A DNA stretch of 13,866 nucleotides from Bacteroidia bacterium. GTDB lineage: Bacteria; Bacteroidota; Bacteroidia; AKYH767-A; OLB10. Below are positions 1-8,064 of the stretch, in pieces. A program made the position numbers and the translations under genes. Location: positions 1-13,866 of the forward strand of contig JANWID010000238.1 in assembly GCA_025450095.1 (NCBI GenBank), given 5' to 3'. Below the pieces are notes generated by a model. It was not told the origin of the DNA. It ran no database searches and saw only the letters and a list, made by a program, of their open reading frames with translations. Numbering within the stretch: position 1 is the stretch's first letter; each line of letters opens with the position of its first letter.

Positions 1-767
1 ATCCTCAAATAGATAAGCTCCGTGCATTTCAGAAAGAGTATCCTTCCGTTACCTGGATCATCGGGATTGCTTCCAACAAGCTTTACCCTGATAGTAATCT
101 CCGATCGGCCACAGCCCGCAAATTCACCCGCTCCGAAGGATATTACGATTCATACAACACGGCGATGCAGTTGGAGCCTGATGGTGAAATACAGTTGTAT
201 CATAAGTCGAAATTGGTACCTGGTGTCGAAAAAATGCCATTCCCAGGAATCTTTAAATACATCGAAAATTTCGCCATCGATCTTGGGGGCATTTCCGGAA
301 GTCTTGGAATGCAGGATGAGCCAACCGTATTCAGTGATAAGCATTCAGGCATCAAAAGTGCGCCTGTAATCTGCTATGAATCTATTTATGGAGATTACTT
401 GTCGGAGTATATCCGCAAGGGAGCACAACTGATTTTCATTATTACCAACGACGGCTGGTGGGGCGATACACCCGGGTATCGGCAGCACCTGAAATATGCC
501 ACCCTACGTGCTATCGAATTTCGGCGAAGCATTGCCCGTTCAGCAAATACCGGGATATCTTGTTTCATCAACCAAAGAGGTGATATTCTCCAGGCTACTA
601 ATTGGTGGGAGCCTGATGCCATTTCCGCAAAAATCAATGCCAACGATTCCATGACCATCTTTGCCCGCCTGGGTGATTACATTGGTATGTTGTCCCTTTT
701 TGGGGTTTTTGTTTTTCCTGTCCTTGTGTTTATCAGGAAACGAAAATCGGCCAGTTCCGGGCAATGA
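1..767 (+). CDS. lnt: Apolipoprotein N-acyltransferase, C-terminal part (5' end outside the window)
   Basis: Lnt moves an acyl chain from a phospholipid to the N-terminal cysteine of lipoproteins, the last step of lipoprotein maturation in the inner membrane. The reading frame is open from the left edge (first full codon at 3) to a TGA at 765-767, giving 254 residues of the nitrilase-like (CN hydrolase) domain. Numbering from codon 3, the motif YHKSKLVPGVE places the catalytic lysine at 68 and a conserved glutamate at 76; VICYES places the nucleophilic cysteine at 124 with Glu126. The third member of the triad, a glutamate in the usual WPE motif, and the N-terminal membrane helices lie outside the window. 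The fragment ends in one hydrophobic helix and a basic tail, as Lnt does. No internal ATG is the start, because homology continues to the edge. A lipoprotein it could act on is encoded at 5621. Confidence 0.95.
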   Translation, partial: PQIDKLRAFQKEYPSVTWIIGIASNKLYPDSNLRSATARKFTRSEGYYDSYNTAMQLEPDGEIQLYHKSKLVPGVEKMPFPGIFKYIENFAIDLGGISGSLGMQDEPTVFSDKHSGIKSAPVICYESIYGDYLSEYIRKGAQLIFIITNDGWWGDTPGYRQHLKYATLRAIEFRRSIARSANTGISCFINQRGDILQATNWWEPDAISAKINANDSMTIFARLGDYIGMLSLFGVFVFPVLVFIRKRKSASSGQ

Positions 768-768
768 C

Positions 769-776
769 TACCTTTG
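769..776 (+). promoter_or_regulatory. Putative Bacteroidota -7 promoter element for lpdA
   Basis: The octamer TACCTTTG fits the Bacteroidota -7 consensus TAnnTTTG. It starts two bases after the lnt stop and lies 31 bases before the lpdA ATG, so transcription would begin about 20-25 bases before the start codon. No clear -33 TTTG element was found at the expected spacing, which lies inside the lnt coding sequence. The octamer alone can arise by chance, so this is a moderate call. Confidence 0.45.
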
Positions 777-807
777 CGGTCCTAATCCGTCTTACTCCTT
801 TTTCTCT

Positions 808-2214
808 ATGAATAAATACGACGTAGCTGTTATTGGCTCCGGTCCCGGCGGTTATGTGGCTGCCATCAGGTGTGCCCAGCTGGGTTTTAAAACAGCAATA
901 ATTGAAAAGTATCCTACCCTGGGTGGAACCTGTCTGAATGTAGGTTGCATACCCTCTAAAGCTTTACTCGATTCCACCGAATTATATCACCAGGCAGTAC
1001 ATCGTTTTGCCGATCATGGTATCGGAGCTAAGGACCTTTCTGTTGATTTGGATAAGATGATATCACGTAAGAACGACGTGGTAAAACAAACTGTAGATGG
1101 AGTTAAGTTCCTGATGAAAAAAAACAAGATCGATGTTATCGAGGGAACGGGAAGTTTTGAGGATGCGAAAACGATCAATGTAACAGGATCTAAGGGTGAA
1201 TCATCAAAGATCCAGGCTGCTCATGTGATCATTGCAACCGGATCGAAGCCATCCAATCTCAAGGGAATTGAAATCGACAAGCAACGCATCATCACATCAA
1301 CTGAGGCATTAAACCTCAAGGAAATTCCGAAACACCTGGTGGTAATAGGTGGGGGAGTGATTGGATTGGAACTAGGATCCGTGTACTCCAGGCTTGGCTC
1401 TAAGGTAACGGTGATCGAGTATATGAATTCAATTATTGCCACTATGGATGGCGCATTGGGAAAAGAACTTGGTCGTGTCCTGCGAAAGCTAGGCTTCACT
1501 TTTCATACGGGTCATGCAGTGAAGAGCGCGGTCAGTGACGGTAGCAAGGTGAAAGTAACCGCCATCGAAAACGGGAGCGGAAAAGAATTGTCAGTGGAAT
1601 GCGATTATTGCCTTGTGAGTGTCGGTCGCAGACCATACACCGATGGACTTGGTCTTGACAAGGCGGGTGTTAAAACGGATGATAAAGGAAGGATTATCAC
1701 CGATGAAAACCTGGTAACAAACGTAAAAGGCATATATGCTATTGGCGATGTGGTGAAAGGTGCCATGCTTGCCCATAAAGCTGAAGAGGAGGGCATGTTT
1801 GTAGCCGAATCAATCGCGGGTCAGAATCCACACATTAATTACCTGTTGATTCCTGGTGTTGTTTATACCTGGCCCGAAGTTGCTTCGGTAGGATACACTG
1901 AAGAAGAACTCAAGTCGAAAAATATACAGTTCAAAACAGGTTCATTTCCGTTCAAAGCCAGCGGAAGGGCGAGAGCCAGTATGGATACCGATGGTTTTAT
2001 AAAGGTGCTGGCCGACACGAAGACCGACGAAGTACTCGGTGTTCATATGATCGGTCCGAGGGCGGCTGATATGATTGCCGAAGCAGTGGTGGCTATGGAA
2101 TACAGGGCATCGGCAGAAGACATTGCCCGAATGAGCCATGCACATCCCACATTTACCGAATCATTCCGCGAAGCATGCCTGGCAGCAACTGCCAACCGGG
2201 CAATTCACATCTGA
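808..2214 (+). CDS. lpdA: Dihydrolipoyl dehydrogenase (E3)
   Basis: This FAD enzyme reoxidises the dihydrolipoyl groups of 2-oxoacid dehydrogenase complexes and the glycine cleavage system, reducing NAD+; it is cytoplasmic. The 468-residue length is normal for the family. Visible motifs in order are the FAD-binding GSGPGG at 10-15, the redox disulfide Cys42/Cys47 in GGTCLNVGCIPSK, the NAD-binding GGGVIGLELG in the middle, the second flavin motif AIGDV, and the C-terminal HAHPTFTE with catalytic His446 and Glu451. The frame is open back to 661, but homology begins at MNKYDVAVIG, so the ATG at 808 is the start; the extra upstream codons only overlap lnt. No Shine-Dalgarno sequence is visible. 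It follows lnt by 40 bases with its own possible promoter, and its stop lies 18 bases from the stop of the converging methyltransferase gene. No partner E1 or E2 gene is present in the window. Confidence 0.97.
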   Translation: MNKYDVAVIGSGPGGYVAAIRCAQLGFKTAIIEKYPTLGGTCLNVGCIPSKALLDSTELYHQAVHRFADHGIGAKDLSVDLDKMISRKNDVVKQTVDGVKFLMKKNKIDVIEGTGSFEDAKTINVTGSKGESSKIQAAHVIIATGSKPSNLKGIEIDKQRIITSTEALNLKEIPKHLVVIGGGVIGLELGSVYSRLGSKVTVIEYMNSIIATMDGALGKELGRVLRKLGFTFHTGHAVKSAVSDGSKVKVTAIENGSGKELSVECDYCLVSVGRRPYTDGLGLDKAGVKTDDKGRIITDENLVTNVKGIYAIGDVVKGAMLAHKAEEEGMFVAESIAGQNPHINYLLIPGVVYTWPEVASVGYTEEELKSKNIQFKTGSFPFKASGRARASMDTDGFIKVLADTKTDEVLGVHMIGPRAADMIAEAVVAMEYRASAEDIARMSHAHPTFTESFREACLAATANRAIHI

Positions 2215-2232
2215 TTTTCTTTAAGGTAATTT

Positions 2233-2988
2233 TTAATTCCCGGATTTAGTTCCAACTGCAACGACCGAAAGGCCCAACCACCGAAACAATGCTTTGTCAA
2301 TAAGACGAAAAACAGGTACCAGTTTGTCGAAGGTTTTCATTTGGCCAGCAGGGATAGTTTTGTTTTTCTGAATTTTTCCAGAGAGGAACCATCCCGGAAT
2401 ACCTCCTGCATTGAAATAAAAAGATTGTTGCACTTGTATGCCGGAACCTGTGAACAGGTGACTAAGATCGGATTTGCTGTACCGCTTAAAATGAAATAAT
2501 TCTTGGTCGAATGAATTGTATAACCATTGAAAGGCAGGTACCAGGATGATGAGCGATCCGCCCGGTTTAAGCATAGCCGCACAATTTCGAATGGCTTCTT
2601 GATCGTTCTGTATATGTTCCACCACATTCAGAGCAAAAACGGTATCGAATGTTCCCGCAATGGCAGCATGCGTCTGGCTGATCTGCGGATCTGCAAGATC
2701 TATGTCGAGGATCTTTCCCTGGGAGTTCAGCGAGGGAAATTCTGTGGCTAAAAAGTCCCGATAATTTTTTCGAATATCCGAAACCGTGATATCGGCCGAA
2801 TTCTGTACGAATTGTGTGGATATATTTCCAATCCCACTGCCGATTTCAAGAATCCGTCCTTTGCAATAAGGCCGGATGATGTCGAATGTCCACGCATTGA
2901 ACCGCCTGGCTTCCGATATCACCTGGAGGGTCGCGAACCCTTCGGGGTCAATTTCCTTAAAATGAAAATCCGAATGCGAATTGGTCAT
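2233..2988 (-). CDS. Class I SAM-dependent methyltransferase
   Basis: A 251-residue cytoplasmic enzyme with the Rossmann-like methyltransferase fold. Motif [10 protein letters not shown], is at residues 47-55; an acidic residue for the SAM ribose follows at Asp71 (TVSDI); [13 protein letters not shown] at 114-126 is the motif seen in UbiG/Methyltransf_11-type enzymes; and [10 protein letters not shown] follows. The C-terminal part contains a hydrophobic stretch and may touch the membrane. The ATG at 2988 is preferred over an upstream in-frame start at 3042, because ATG and the TGA of the preceding glycosyltransferase overlap as ATGA, the usual sign of translational coupling. Homologues commonly sit beside DPM1-like glycosyltransferases, where they are thought to methylate a glycan or lipid-linked intermediate. 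The actual acceptor is unknown. It is the last gene of its operon and converges with lpdA. Confidence 0.85.
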   Translation of the reverse strand: MTNSHSDFHFKEIDPEGFATLQVISEARRFNAWTFDIIRPYCKGRILEIGSGIGNISTQFVQNSADITVSDIRKNYRDFLATEFPSLNSQGKILDIDLADPQISQTHAAIAGTFDTVFALNVVEHIQNDQEAIRNCAAMLKPGGSLIILVPAFQWLYNSFDQELFHFKRYSKSDLSHLFTGSGIQVQQSFYFNAGGIPGWFLSGKIQKNKTIPAGQMKTFDKLVPVFRLIDKALFRWLGLSVVAVGTKSGN

Positions 2989-3695
2989 TTGAAAAAACCA
3001 TACCTGATTATACAATAAATAGCCCTGACTCCATCTTTCCAATTGATTTTCTTCCCTTCTTCATACGTACGGCCATAATACGCTATACCCACTTCATATA
3101 TTCGAACGCCTTTGATGCGTGCAATCTTGGCTGTTACTTCGGGTTCAAAACCAAACCTGTTTTCTTTCAGTGTAATTCCCTGTATTATATCCCGACGGAA
3201 CAACTTGTAACATGTTTCCATATCGGTAAGATTCAGATTTGTTGTCATATTCGACAACATGGTGAGGAAGCGGTTTCCGAGAGTGTGCCAGAAAAAAAGA
3301 ATCCGGTGCGGCCTGCCCCCTACAAACCTGGAGCCATATACGATATCGGCGAAGCCGTCGAGTATTGGCTGGAGCAAGTGGTTATATTCCCTGGGATCAT
3401 ATTCGAGATCTGCATCCTGGATGATCACATAATCGCCGGAAGCATGACGAATTCCGGTATGTATGGCTGCGCCTTTACCTTTGTTGACTTCGTGGTGAAG
3501 AAGCCTGTAACCAATCTCTGGATGCTGCGCGATATAAGACTCGAGAACCGTTCCTGTATTGTCGCTGGAACAATCATTCACCAGGATAATTTCCTTTTGG
3601 ATGGCTCCCACCAATTCCACCGCGTTCACTTTGTCGAGGATTCTGTGAATCGTTTTTTCCTCGTTGAAAACCGGGATAATTATACTGAGTTTCAT
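2985..3695 (-). CDS. Family 2 glycosyltransferase, DPM1-like (polyprenyl-phosphate sugar synthase type)
   Basis: Enzymes of this type transfer a sugar from a nucleotide sugar to a polyprenyl phosphate at the cytoplasmic face of the inner membrane, making the donor for periplasmic GT-C enzymes. The 236 residues show the GT-A fold start [10 protein letters not shown] (4-13), nucleotide-binding Asp41 in VNDCSSD, the NKGKGAA motif (71-77), and the metal-binding DAD at 94-96 in QDADLEYDP. Further on are [21 protein letters not shown] and the [17 protein letters not shown] segment, all typical of the DPM1-like branch. No transmembrane helices are visible, unlike longer GtrB-type members. It starts 14 bases after the stop of the membrane protein gene before it and overlaps the methyltransferase gene by four bases, so the three genes form an operon. 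The sugar used cannot be deduced. Confidence 0.9.
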   Translation of the reverse strand: MKLSIIIPVFNEEKTIHRILDKVNAVELVGAIQKEIILVNDCSSDNTGTVLESYIAQHPEIGYRLLHHEVNKGKGAAIHTGIRHASGDYVIIQDADLEYDPREYNHLLQPILDGFADIVYGSRFVGGRPHRILFFWHTLGNRFLTMLSNMTTNLNLTDMETCYKLFRRDIIQGITLKENRFGFEPEVTAKIARIKGVRIYEVGIAYYGRTYEEGKKINWKDGVRAIYCIIRYGFFK

Positions 3696-3709
3696 TTATT
3701 GGAAATTTC

Positions 3710-5506
3710 TTAGTTTGCGTTGAGTTTGAATGATGCATTGATACCCCACCACCGGATTCCTTCGGTGACCAGGTCAATCTGAATAATATAGTTTCCTTTT
3801 TTTTCTGGTTGTTCAATAAAAACTTCCTGGATGAGTGATTTTTGAGGGTGTACATCCAGGAGTAATCGCGTTCTCGGGTTGTCCCATTTGACAGTATTGC
3901 CATCGGCATCGAGGAGGTGATAGCTGATAAAGGTGGCCGATTTCTTACCAGGTATCGATGCCAGGACGAATGGTGAATGGTTGGTGATCTTTACCGTCTG
4001 TATTTCACCAACATTTATTACTCTTCGCTGGGCTTCGAGAGATATTCCTTTAAGATTAAAAATTGTATCGGCATTGATCAACTCGTCCTGGTTGGTTGAA
4101 AGATCCAGGTATGGTGCATCTGGAAGGTTGAAATAAACGGGATGCAATGAAGGTGTTGTAAACCAAAATGGTTCCCAGTCGGGACCAAGAAAGACACCTT
4201 TTTTTGCCAGCTTTTCCGGTTCAAGTACCATACCGGGTTTTTTAATAAAATAACTTACGTCGTATCCGGGTCCCCTGAGAGCTGATTGAAGAGCGGATTC
4301 GAACGGTAATGACCAAATTGATAATAGATGAAAATGAGCAAGGCTTTCATCTTCAATTATAAATTTCCTCTCCGGAAACTGTCGTCCGTAATCAATCATA
4401 TTTTCGACAATTCCAACTCTGCGTGTCAACTGCGATGATGATTTATATATTTCAATCAAAGAGTATACAACTAAACACGGCAGGAGCGCTATCAGAATTT
4501 TCCTGTTACCGTTTTGTAAAAGAAGGAGCAGAGGTGAAGCTATGAATAGACCGAACACAGAAAAGTAATTTTCAGTCATGATAGCCGATTCACCCCGATA
4601 TAAAGTGATGATCACCAATAATACGAACATGATCGTATAGGCAAGTATAAAAAAAGCTAATTTGATGTTATTGCGGAATAACATTATTAAAGTAATGAGA
4701 AAAAAAATCAGGGGTACAATAATGTCGTTCTTGCAAAAATGGATGAAATATTGAAAAGTTGGGTTGTTTTTCAGATTGAACATTTCCTGGAAGAAAACCC
4801 CGGATGAGACCATTTTATCCTTTTCATATGTAGATCCTGTGAGAAACTTCATACGTATAATCAACCATCCTGCCGTCAGGCAAAGAAGTATTACAAAATC
4901 TTTTCTGAAAAGAATATTTCTTGAAATACCCTCAAATAGGATAAGAAAAATCAGGAGCAGTACAGTGAGTTGATGAAAGTATGATAATACCACAGCAATG
5001 GTCAGCAATAAGGCTTGATGATAGATTTTCAGTGTGGCATGTTTTTCAAGAATGGAATTGAGTAAGGCACCAAACAGGGCACCGAAGGCCATTCCTGTAT
5101 AGAGTTCTGCAGTGGGGTAATAAAACGTCAGCCTGAAGGTGAGGCACAGCGAAAGAATCAGGAGGATGGAATAAACAGGTTGTTTCAATATATGCTGGAT
5201 CACCAGGAAACAGGCGTAATAAACCAGGATGAATGAAAGACTGAATCCGATAAGTACACTTTTCAGGGAATAACCCCATTTGATCAAGGCCAATGGCAGA
5301 AACTGGTCGATGACTGCTGCCCATCTGCCCAATGCGATACAAAAATCCTTTTGGTCTATCATACTGAATGTGAAAAAGGCCGGATCGCAATACAGCATTC
5401 GTTCCTTATATAGCACAACTGAAAAAAGAGCCATAACCATGAAAAATAAATGGCCGGTTATGGATGTAATGCGGGAAAAAAAGGACTTATCCTGAAGGTC
5501 TGGCAT
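3710..5506 (-). CDS. Polytopic membrane protein with C-terminal beta domain, copy B (GT-C-like, function unknown)
   Basis: I do not recognise a named family. The 598-residue protein has one helix at about 16-33, a short loop with Asp41 (YCDPAF), then roughly ten hydrophobic helices to about residue 360, and a soluble, presumably periplasmic part to the end. This layout, with an acidic residue in the first external loop, resembles GT-C glycosyltransferases. The last 95 residues (504-598) look like an Ig-type beta sandwich with the motifs SYHLLDADG (528), DVHP, DLVTEG (578) and WWGIN (586). I recall similar segments in polysaccharide-related proteins, but this needs a profile search. It is clearly a paralogue of the gene at 8065-9843. 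The ATG at 5506 is chosen because the paralogue starts at the same point (MPD/MPE); a TTG at 5536 only lengthens the frame. It is the first gene of the operon with the DPM1-like enzyme and methyltransferase. Confidence 0.8.
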   Translation of the reverse strand: MPDLQDKSFFSRITSITGHLFFMVMALFSVVLYKERMLYCDPAFFTFSMIDQKDFCIALGRWAAVIDQFLPLALIKWGYSLKSVLIGFSLSFILVYYACFLVIQHILKQPVYSILLILSLCLTFRLTFYYPTAELYTGMAFGALFGALLNSILEKHATLKIYHQALLLTIAVVLSYFHQLTVLLLIFLILFEGISRNILFRKDFVILLCLTAGWLIIRMKFLTGSTYEKDKMVSSGVFFQEMFNLKNNPTFQYFIHFCKNDIIVPLIFFLITLIMLFRNNIKLAFFILAYTIMFVLLVIITLYRGESAIMTENYFSVFGLFIASPLLLLLQNGNRKILIALLPCLVVYSLIEIYKSSSQLTRRVGIVENMIDYGRQFPERKFIIEDESLAHFHLLSIWSLPFESALQSALRGPGYDVSYFIKKPGMVLEPEKLAKKGVFLGPDWEPFWFTTPSLHPVYFNLPDAPYLDLSTNQDELINADTIFNLKGISLEAQRRVINVGEIQTVKITNHSPFVLASIPGKKSATFISYHLLDADGNTVKWDNPRTRLLLDVHPQKSLIQEVFIEQPEKKGNYIIQIDLVTEGIRWWGINASFKLNAN

Positions 5507-5576
5507 AAGGAGCGCGTAAAAGTAATTAAAATACAATTTTGTCCTGCAAATGGCGTGATATTTAATGGATTATGTG

Positions 5577-5584
5577 TATTTTTG
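5577..5584 (+). promoter_or_regulatory. Putative Bacteroidota -7 promoter element for the lipoprotein gene
   Basis: TATTTTTG matches TAnnTTTG and lies 36 bases before the ATG at 5621, so the leader would be about 30 bases long. It is in the 114-base divergent gap between the lipoprotein gene and the minus-strand membrane protein gene. No convincing -33 element was found at the usual spacing, and no matching element was seen for the minus-strand gene. Confidence 0.45.
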
Positions 5585-5609
5585 ACGCTTCCTTTGATTT
5601 AACTTTATG

Positions 5610-5615
5610 AAGGGA
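5610..5615 (+). promoter_or_regulatory. Shine-Dalgarno-like site for the lipoprotein gene
   Basis: AAGGGA ends five bases before the ATG at 5621. It stands out because most other starts in this window show no such sequence, as is usual in Bacteroidota. It supports 5621 as the true start. Confidence 0.5.
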
Positions 5616-5620
5616 CATTT

Positions 5621-6169
5621 ATGAAAAAACCAAAATATTGGCTTGTCTTGTGGGTTTATTGCATTCTCGTTGTTGTGGGTTGCGTTGTTGGATGCAACTT
5701 CGATAAATTGCCTAAAAGTGAACCTGATGAAGGTATATTCTCAAATGATTTTGAACAACTATCGTATTGGAACAATTCCGGATCCCTTGTGCGAGGTGCA
5801 GGTAAGGATGGCAGCGCTTGCCTGGTTGTCGATCCGGAACATCCGTATTCGGCCGGATTTACTGTTTCATATGGAGAAGTGAAAAAACTCAAACCGCGCC
5901 AGGTACGTGTTGAGGGTTGGTTCAAGGTTGAACAGGAGCAAGATTCGGCAAAGCTGGTTGCCTGTGTGATGAAAAATAATGAAAACCTCGCATGGCAAGG
6001 CGCAGCTACACCCACACTTCTAGGCAAGACTAGAGTCTGGACACGAATCAGTGTATCAGTCAACATTCCAGCAAATACACCCGATGATGCACTCATCGTG
6101 GTCTTTGGCCTGAATACAGGCAACGGGGGGGTATTGTTTGATGATTTATCGATTCGGCTTAGTCCTTAG
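5621..6169 (+). CDS. Small lipoprotein with a single jelly-roll (carbohydrate-binding-like) domain
   Basis: A 182-residue secreted lipoprotein. A basic start (MKKPKYW) and a hydrophobic stretch lead into two overlapping lipobox matches, VVGC ending at Cys21 and VVGC ending at Cys25; either could be the lipidated cysteine. No acidic run follows the cysteine as in surface-export signals, so the location may be periplasmic. From about residue 40 a beta-rich domain begins with DFEQLSYW, continues through VRVEGWFKVE and VWTRISVSVNIP, and ends with GGVLFDDLSIRL. This order resembles galactose-binding-like jelly rolls. The C-terminal domains of the enzymes at 6159-7991 and 10112-12172 show the same pattern, so the three are probably homologous. 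It is the only plus-strand gene in the glycosylation cluster, has its own likely promoter, and its 3' end overlaps the converging gene by 11 bases. Ligand and role are unknown. Confidence 0.8.
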   Translation: MKKPKYWLVLWVYCILVVVGCVVGCNFDKLPKSEPDEGIFSNDFEQLSYWNNSGSLVRGAGKDGSACLVVDPEHPYSAGFTVSYGEVKKLKPRQVRVEGWFKVEQEQDSAKLVACVMKNNENLAWQGAATPTLLGKTRVWTRISVSVNIPANTPDDALIVVFGLNTGNGGVLFDDLSIRLSP

Positions 6170-7991
6170 AACCCTTGGGTTCATAAAGCACAAACATCGC
6201 ATCATCCATGTGCAGTTCACCGGTTTTGGTGGGGATAAAATCTGCGCGAATGTATAGCGAGTCTCTGCTGATGCCTGGGAGATCTATATCAACATAACAG
6301 CGTTTCCATACACTTGTATTTTTCGGGCATACCAGATCGCTTGCATGAATACGGCGATCCATGTTGATCCCGGACGGTTGACTTAATTCCAGATTAATTT
6401 CAAATTCATCTGTTGCACCGGAAAACCACGCCGAGAATCTGATCCGAAGGGGGCTGTCCATGGATTTTACTACGGAATCAGCATGGAGTTCAAAATAAGT
6501 TTCAAGTTCCCTCCTTCTCAGTGATATTACATGGTTGCCGGAATGCGCTTCATCGGCAATGTCATCGGGATGACCGTATTTCCAATACGTCTTGTTATAT
6601 TCAAAATCCTGGAAATACCGGGCTTTCGTTTGTCCGCTTATTTCAGAATCGACAGAATCGTATGGATTACCGAACAATGAAAATTCATATTCTTTACCTG
6701 TCTTCAGGAACACTTTCCAATAACCTTCCCGGGTCATGGAGTCGTAATGGATTATGTTGTTTTTAAGTTGGTACGACTGAATGAGGTTGAATGCGGCCAG
6801 GACAATCATTCCTGCAACTACTACTTTATTTACCCTGGTGGAACTTAGAAAATAAAAGATGGGAATTGCAAAGACAGGATAAAAATCGATGTATGTTCTT
6901 TGACCAAAACTGCCGCCATAATACCAACACCACCAGGACGACAGGATATATAATGCTACAGCAAATAACAGGAACACAGAGATAAACTGAACATATTTCT
7001 TCTGCCAGGCCATGACCAACAAGCCGGGGAAAATCAAGGCCATCATAGGAGTATAAAGAAACCATCCTTTCCGGTAGCTGAACAATGTCTTCATGATTTT
7101 GGGATCTGAAAAGTTGAATGTTTCACCCATGTACGTATATACGTACCAATGACCATTCTGAAGATACCACAGCAATGGTTGTATCGCAACAATAGCGGTA
7201 GTTAAAAGGATGCCCGATACCAACAATGCCGGTTTTTTGAACAATTGTTGGATCATCTTTTTAAACGCATCCATATTTTCCATGACAGCAAACACTGCAA
7301 ATACAATAATCGCGTTCACAGGTCGGATCAAAATAATTGTGCCGATTGCGAAAGATGCCGCCAGAAAAAAAACTGATTTGTTCGATTCCCGAAACCTGGC
7401 GATACTATAAATAAAAAGGGCAGCCATTCCAAAGGAATACGCATGCGAAATAGAGGGATCCCTGACACAATATATGGTAAGGTTTGTTCCGAAAATGATG
7501 CTGAGTGTTACTACAAGTGCAGCTTTTCGGTCACTCTTCAACTTTAACAGAGTTTGCCTTAGCCAGACAGCGCCCAGGGTAGTATAGGTGATTGCTCCCA
7601 GGCTGACACAGATTTGGAACCAGAATGAATATCCATCAACCGGTTGAAGTGTCAGGAAGGAGAGAATCATGGCCAAAAGGAAAAAGGGAATGAGAAGTAA
7701 AGCCATACCGGAAGGGTATTTTATCACATCATGCCCGTCAATCAGAAACAGAAAGTTTGAAGTATACTCCTTTTCGAGGTTTAGAGTGCCATTGTAGAAA
7801 AATTCATAATCAAGATCATGATATATGAAAATAGCAGGCAAGTATGCATAGTAACCCCTGCCATCACTGTTGACAATGTTATGATAACCGCCATTCCAGT
7901 ACCTGAAAATAAACGCGAGCACAAAAAGTACCAGGAAAAGGATGGTGAAAAACCGCACTGATTCCGATTGCGCTCTAAATTTCTTCAGCAT
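6159..7991 (-). CDS. GT-C-like membrane glycosyltransferase with C-terminal jelly-roll domain
   Basis: A 610-residue inner membrane protein, probably transferring a sugar from a lipid-linked donor on the periplasmic side. A first helix lies at about 13-29, followed by an external loop with Asp43 in NSDGRGYYAYLP, where GT-C enzymes carry their catalytic acid. Around ten further helices follow, with the aromatic motif SSWWCWYYGGSFGQR near the last ones, a signature I associate with Bacteroidota GT39-like proteins. Residues about 454-605 form a soluble domain: DFEYNKTYW, then LRIRFSAWF, VWKRCYVDIDLP and LHMDDAMFVLY, the same pattern as the lipoprotein at 5621 and the C-terminus of the protein at 10112. 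It begins 73 bases after the stop of the copy A membrane protein on the same strand and may be cotranscribed with it. A 16-bp perfect palindrome lies inside the gene at 7131-7146. Donor and acceptor are unknown. Confidence 0.8.
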   Translation of the reverse strand: MLKKFRAQSESVRFFTILFLVLFVLAFIFRYWNGGYHNIVNSDGRGYYAYLPAIFIYHDLDYEFFYNGTLNLEKEYTSNFLFLIDGHDVIKYPSGMALLLIPFFLLAMILSFLTLQPVDGYSFWFQICVSLGAITYTTLGAVWLRQTLLKLKSDRKAALVVTLSIIFGTNLTIYCVRDPSISHAYSFGMAALFIYSIARFRESNKSVFFLAASFAIGTIILIRPVNAIIVFAVFAVMENMDAFKKMIQQLFKKPALLVSGILLTTAIVAIQPLLWYLQNGHWYVYTYMGETFNFSDPKIMKTLFSYRKGWFLYTPMMALIFPGLLVMAWQKKYVQFISVFLLFAVALYILSSWWCWYYGGSFGQRTYIDFYPVFAIPIFYFLSSTRVNKVVVAGMIVLAAFNLIQSYQLKNNIIHYDSMTREGYWKVFLKTGKEYEFSLFGNPYDSVDSEISGQTKARYFQDFEYNKTYWKYGHPDDIADEAHSGNHVISLRRRELETYFELHADSVVKSMDSPLRIRFSAWFSGATDEFEINLELSQPSGINMDRRIHASDLVCPKNTSVWKRCYVDIDLPGISRDSLYIRADFIPTKTGELHMDDAMFVLYEPKGSKD

Positions 7992-8064
7992 GAATAAAAT
8001 TCAGGTATTTCCCTTTCATTGGAGTCAATCAGCGCTGCTCAGTTAGTTTTATTGTAAATATACT

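Noticed and set aside
661..807. N-terminal extension of lpdA
   Set aside because: The frame is open, but it overlaps the end of lnt. The E3 family begins at MNKYDVAVIG, and a promoter-like element lies inside the extension.
2215..2232. Shared terminator between lpdA and the methyltransferase gene
   Set aside because: The 18 bases between the stops are T-rich, but no stem could be formed, so no terminator is called.
2989..3042. Earlier start for the methyltransferase
   Set aside because: It would overlap the glycosyltransferase gene by 58 bases; the ATGA coupling at 2985-2988 is the more usual arrangement.
3285..3713. Plus-strand frame of 142 codons
   Set aside because: It is antisense to the well-supported family 2 glycosyltransferase and has no recognisable motif.
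5656..6123. Minus-strand frame of 155 codons
   Set aside because: It is antisense to the lipoprotein gene, whose signal peptide, ribosome site and domain are convincing; the product has no coherent features.
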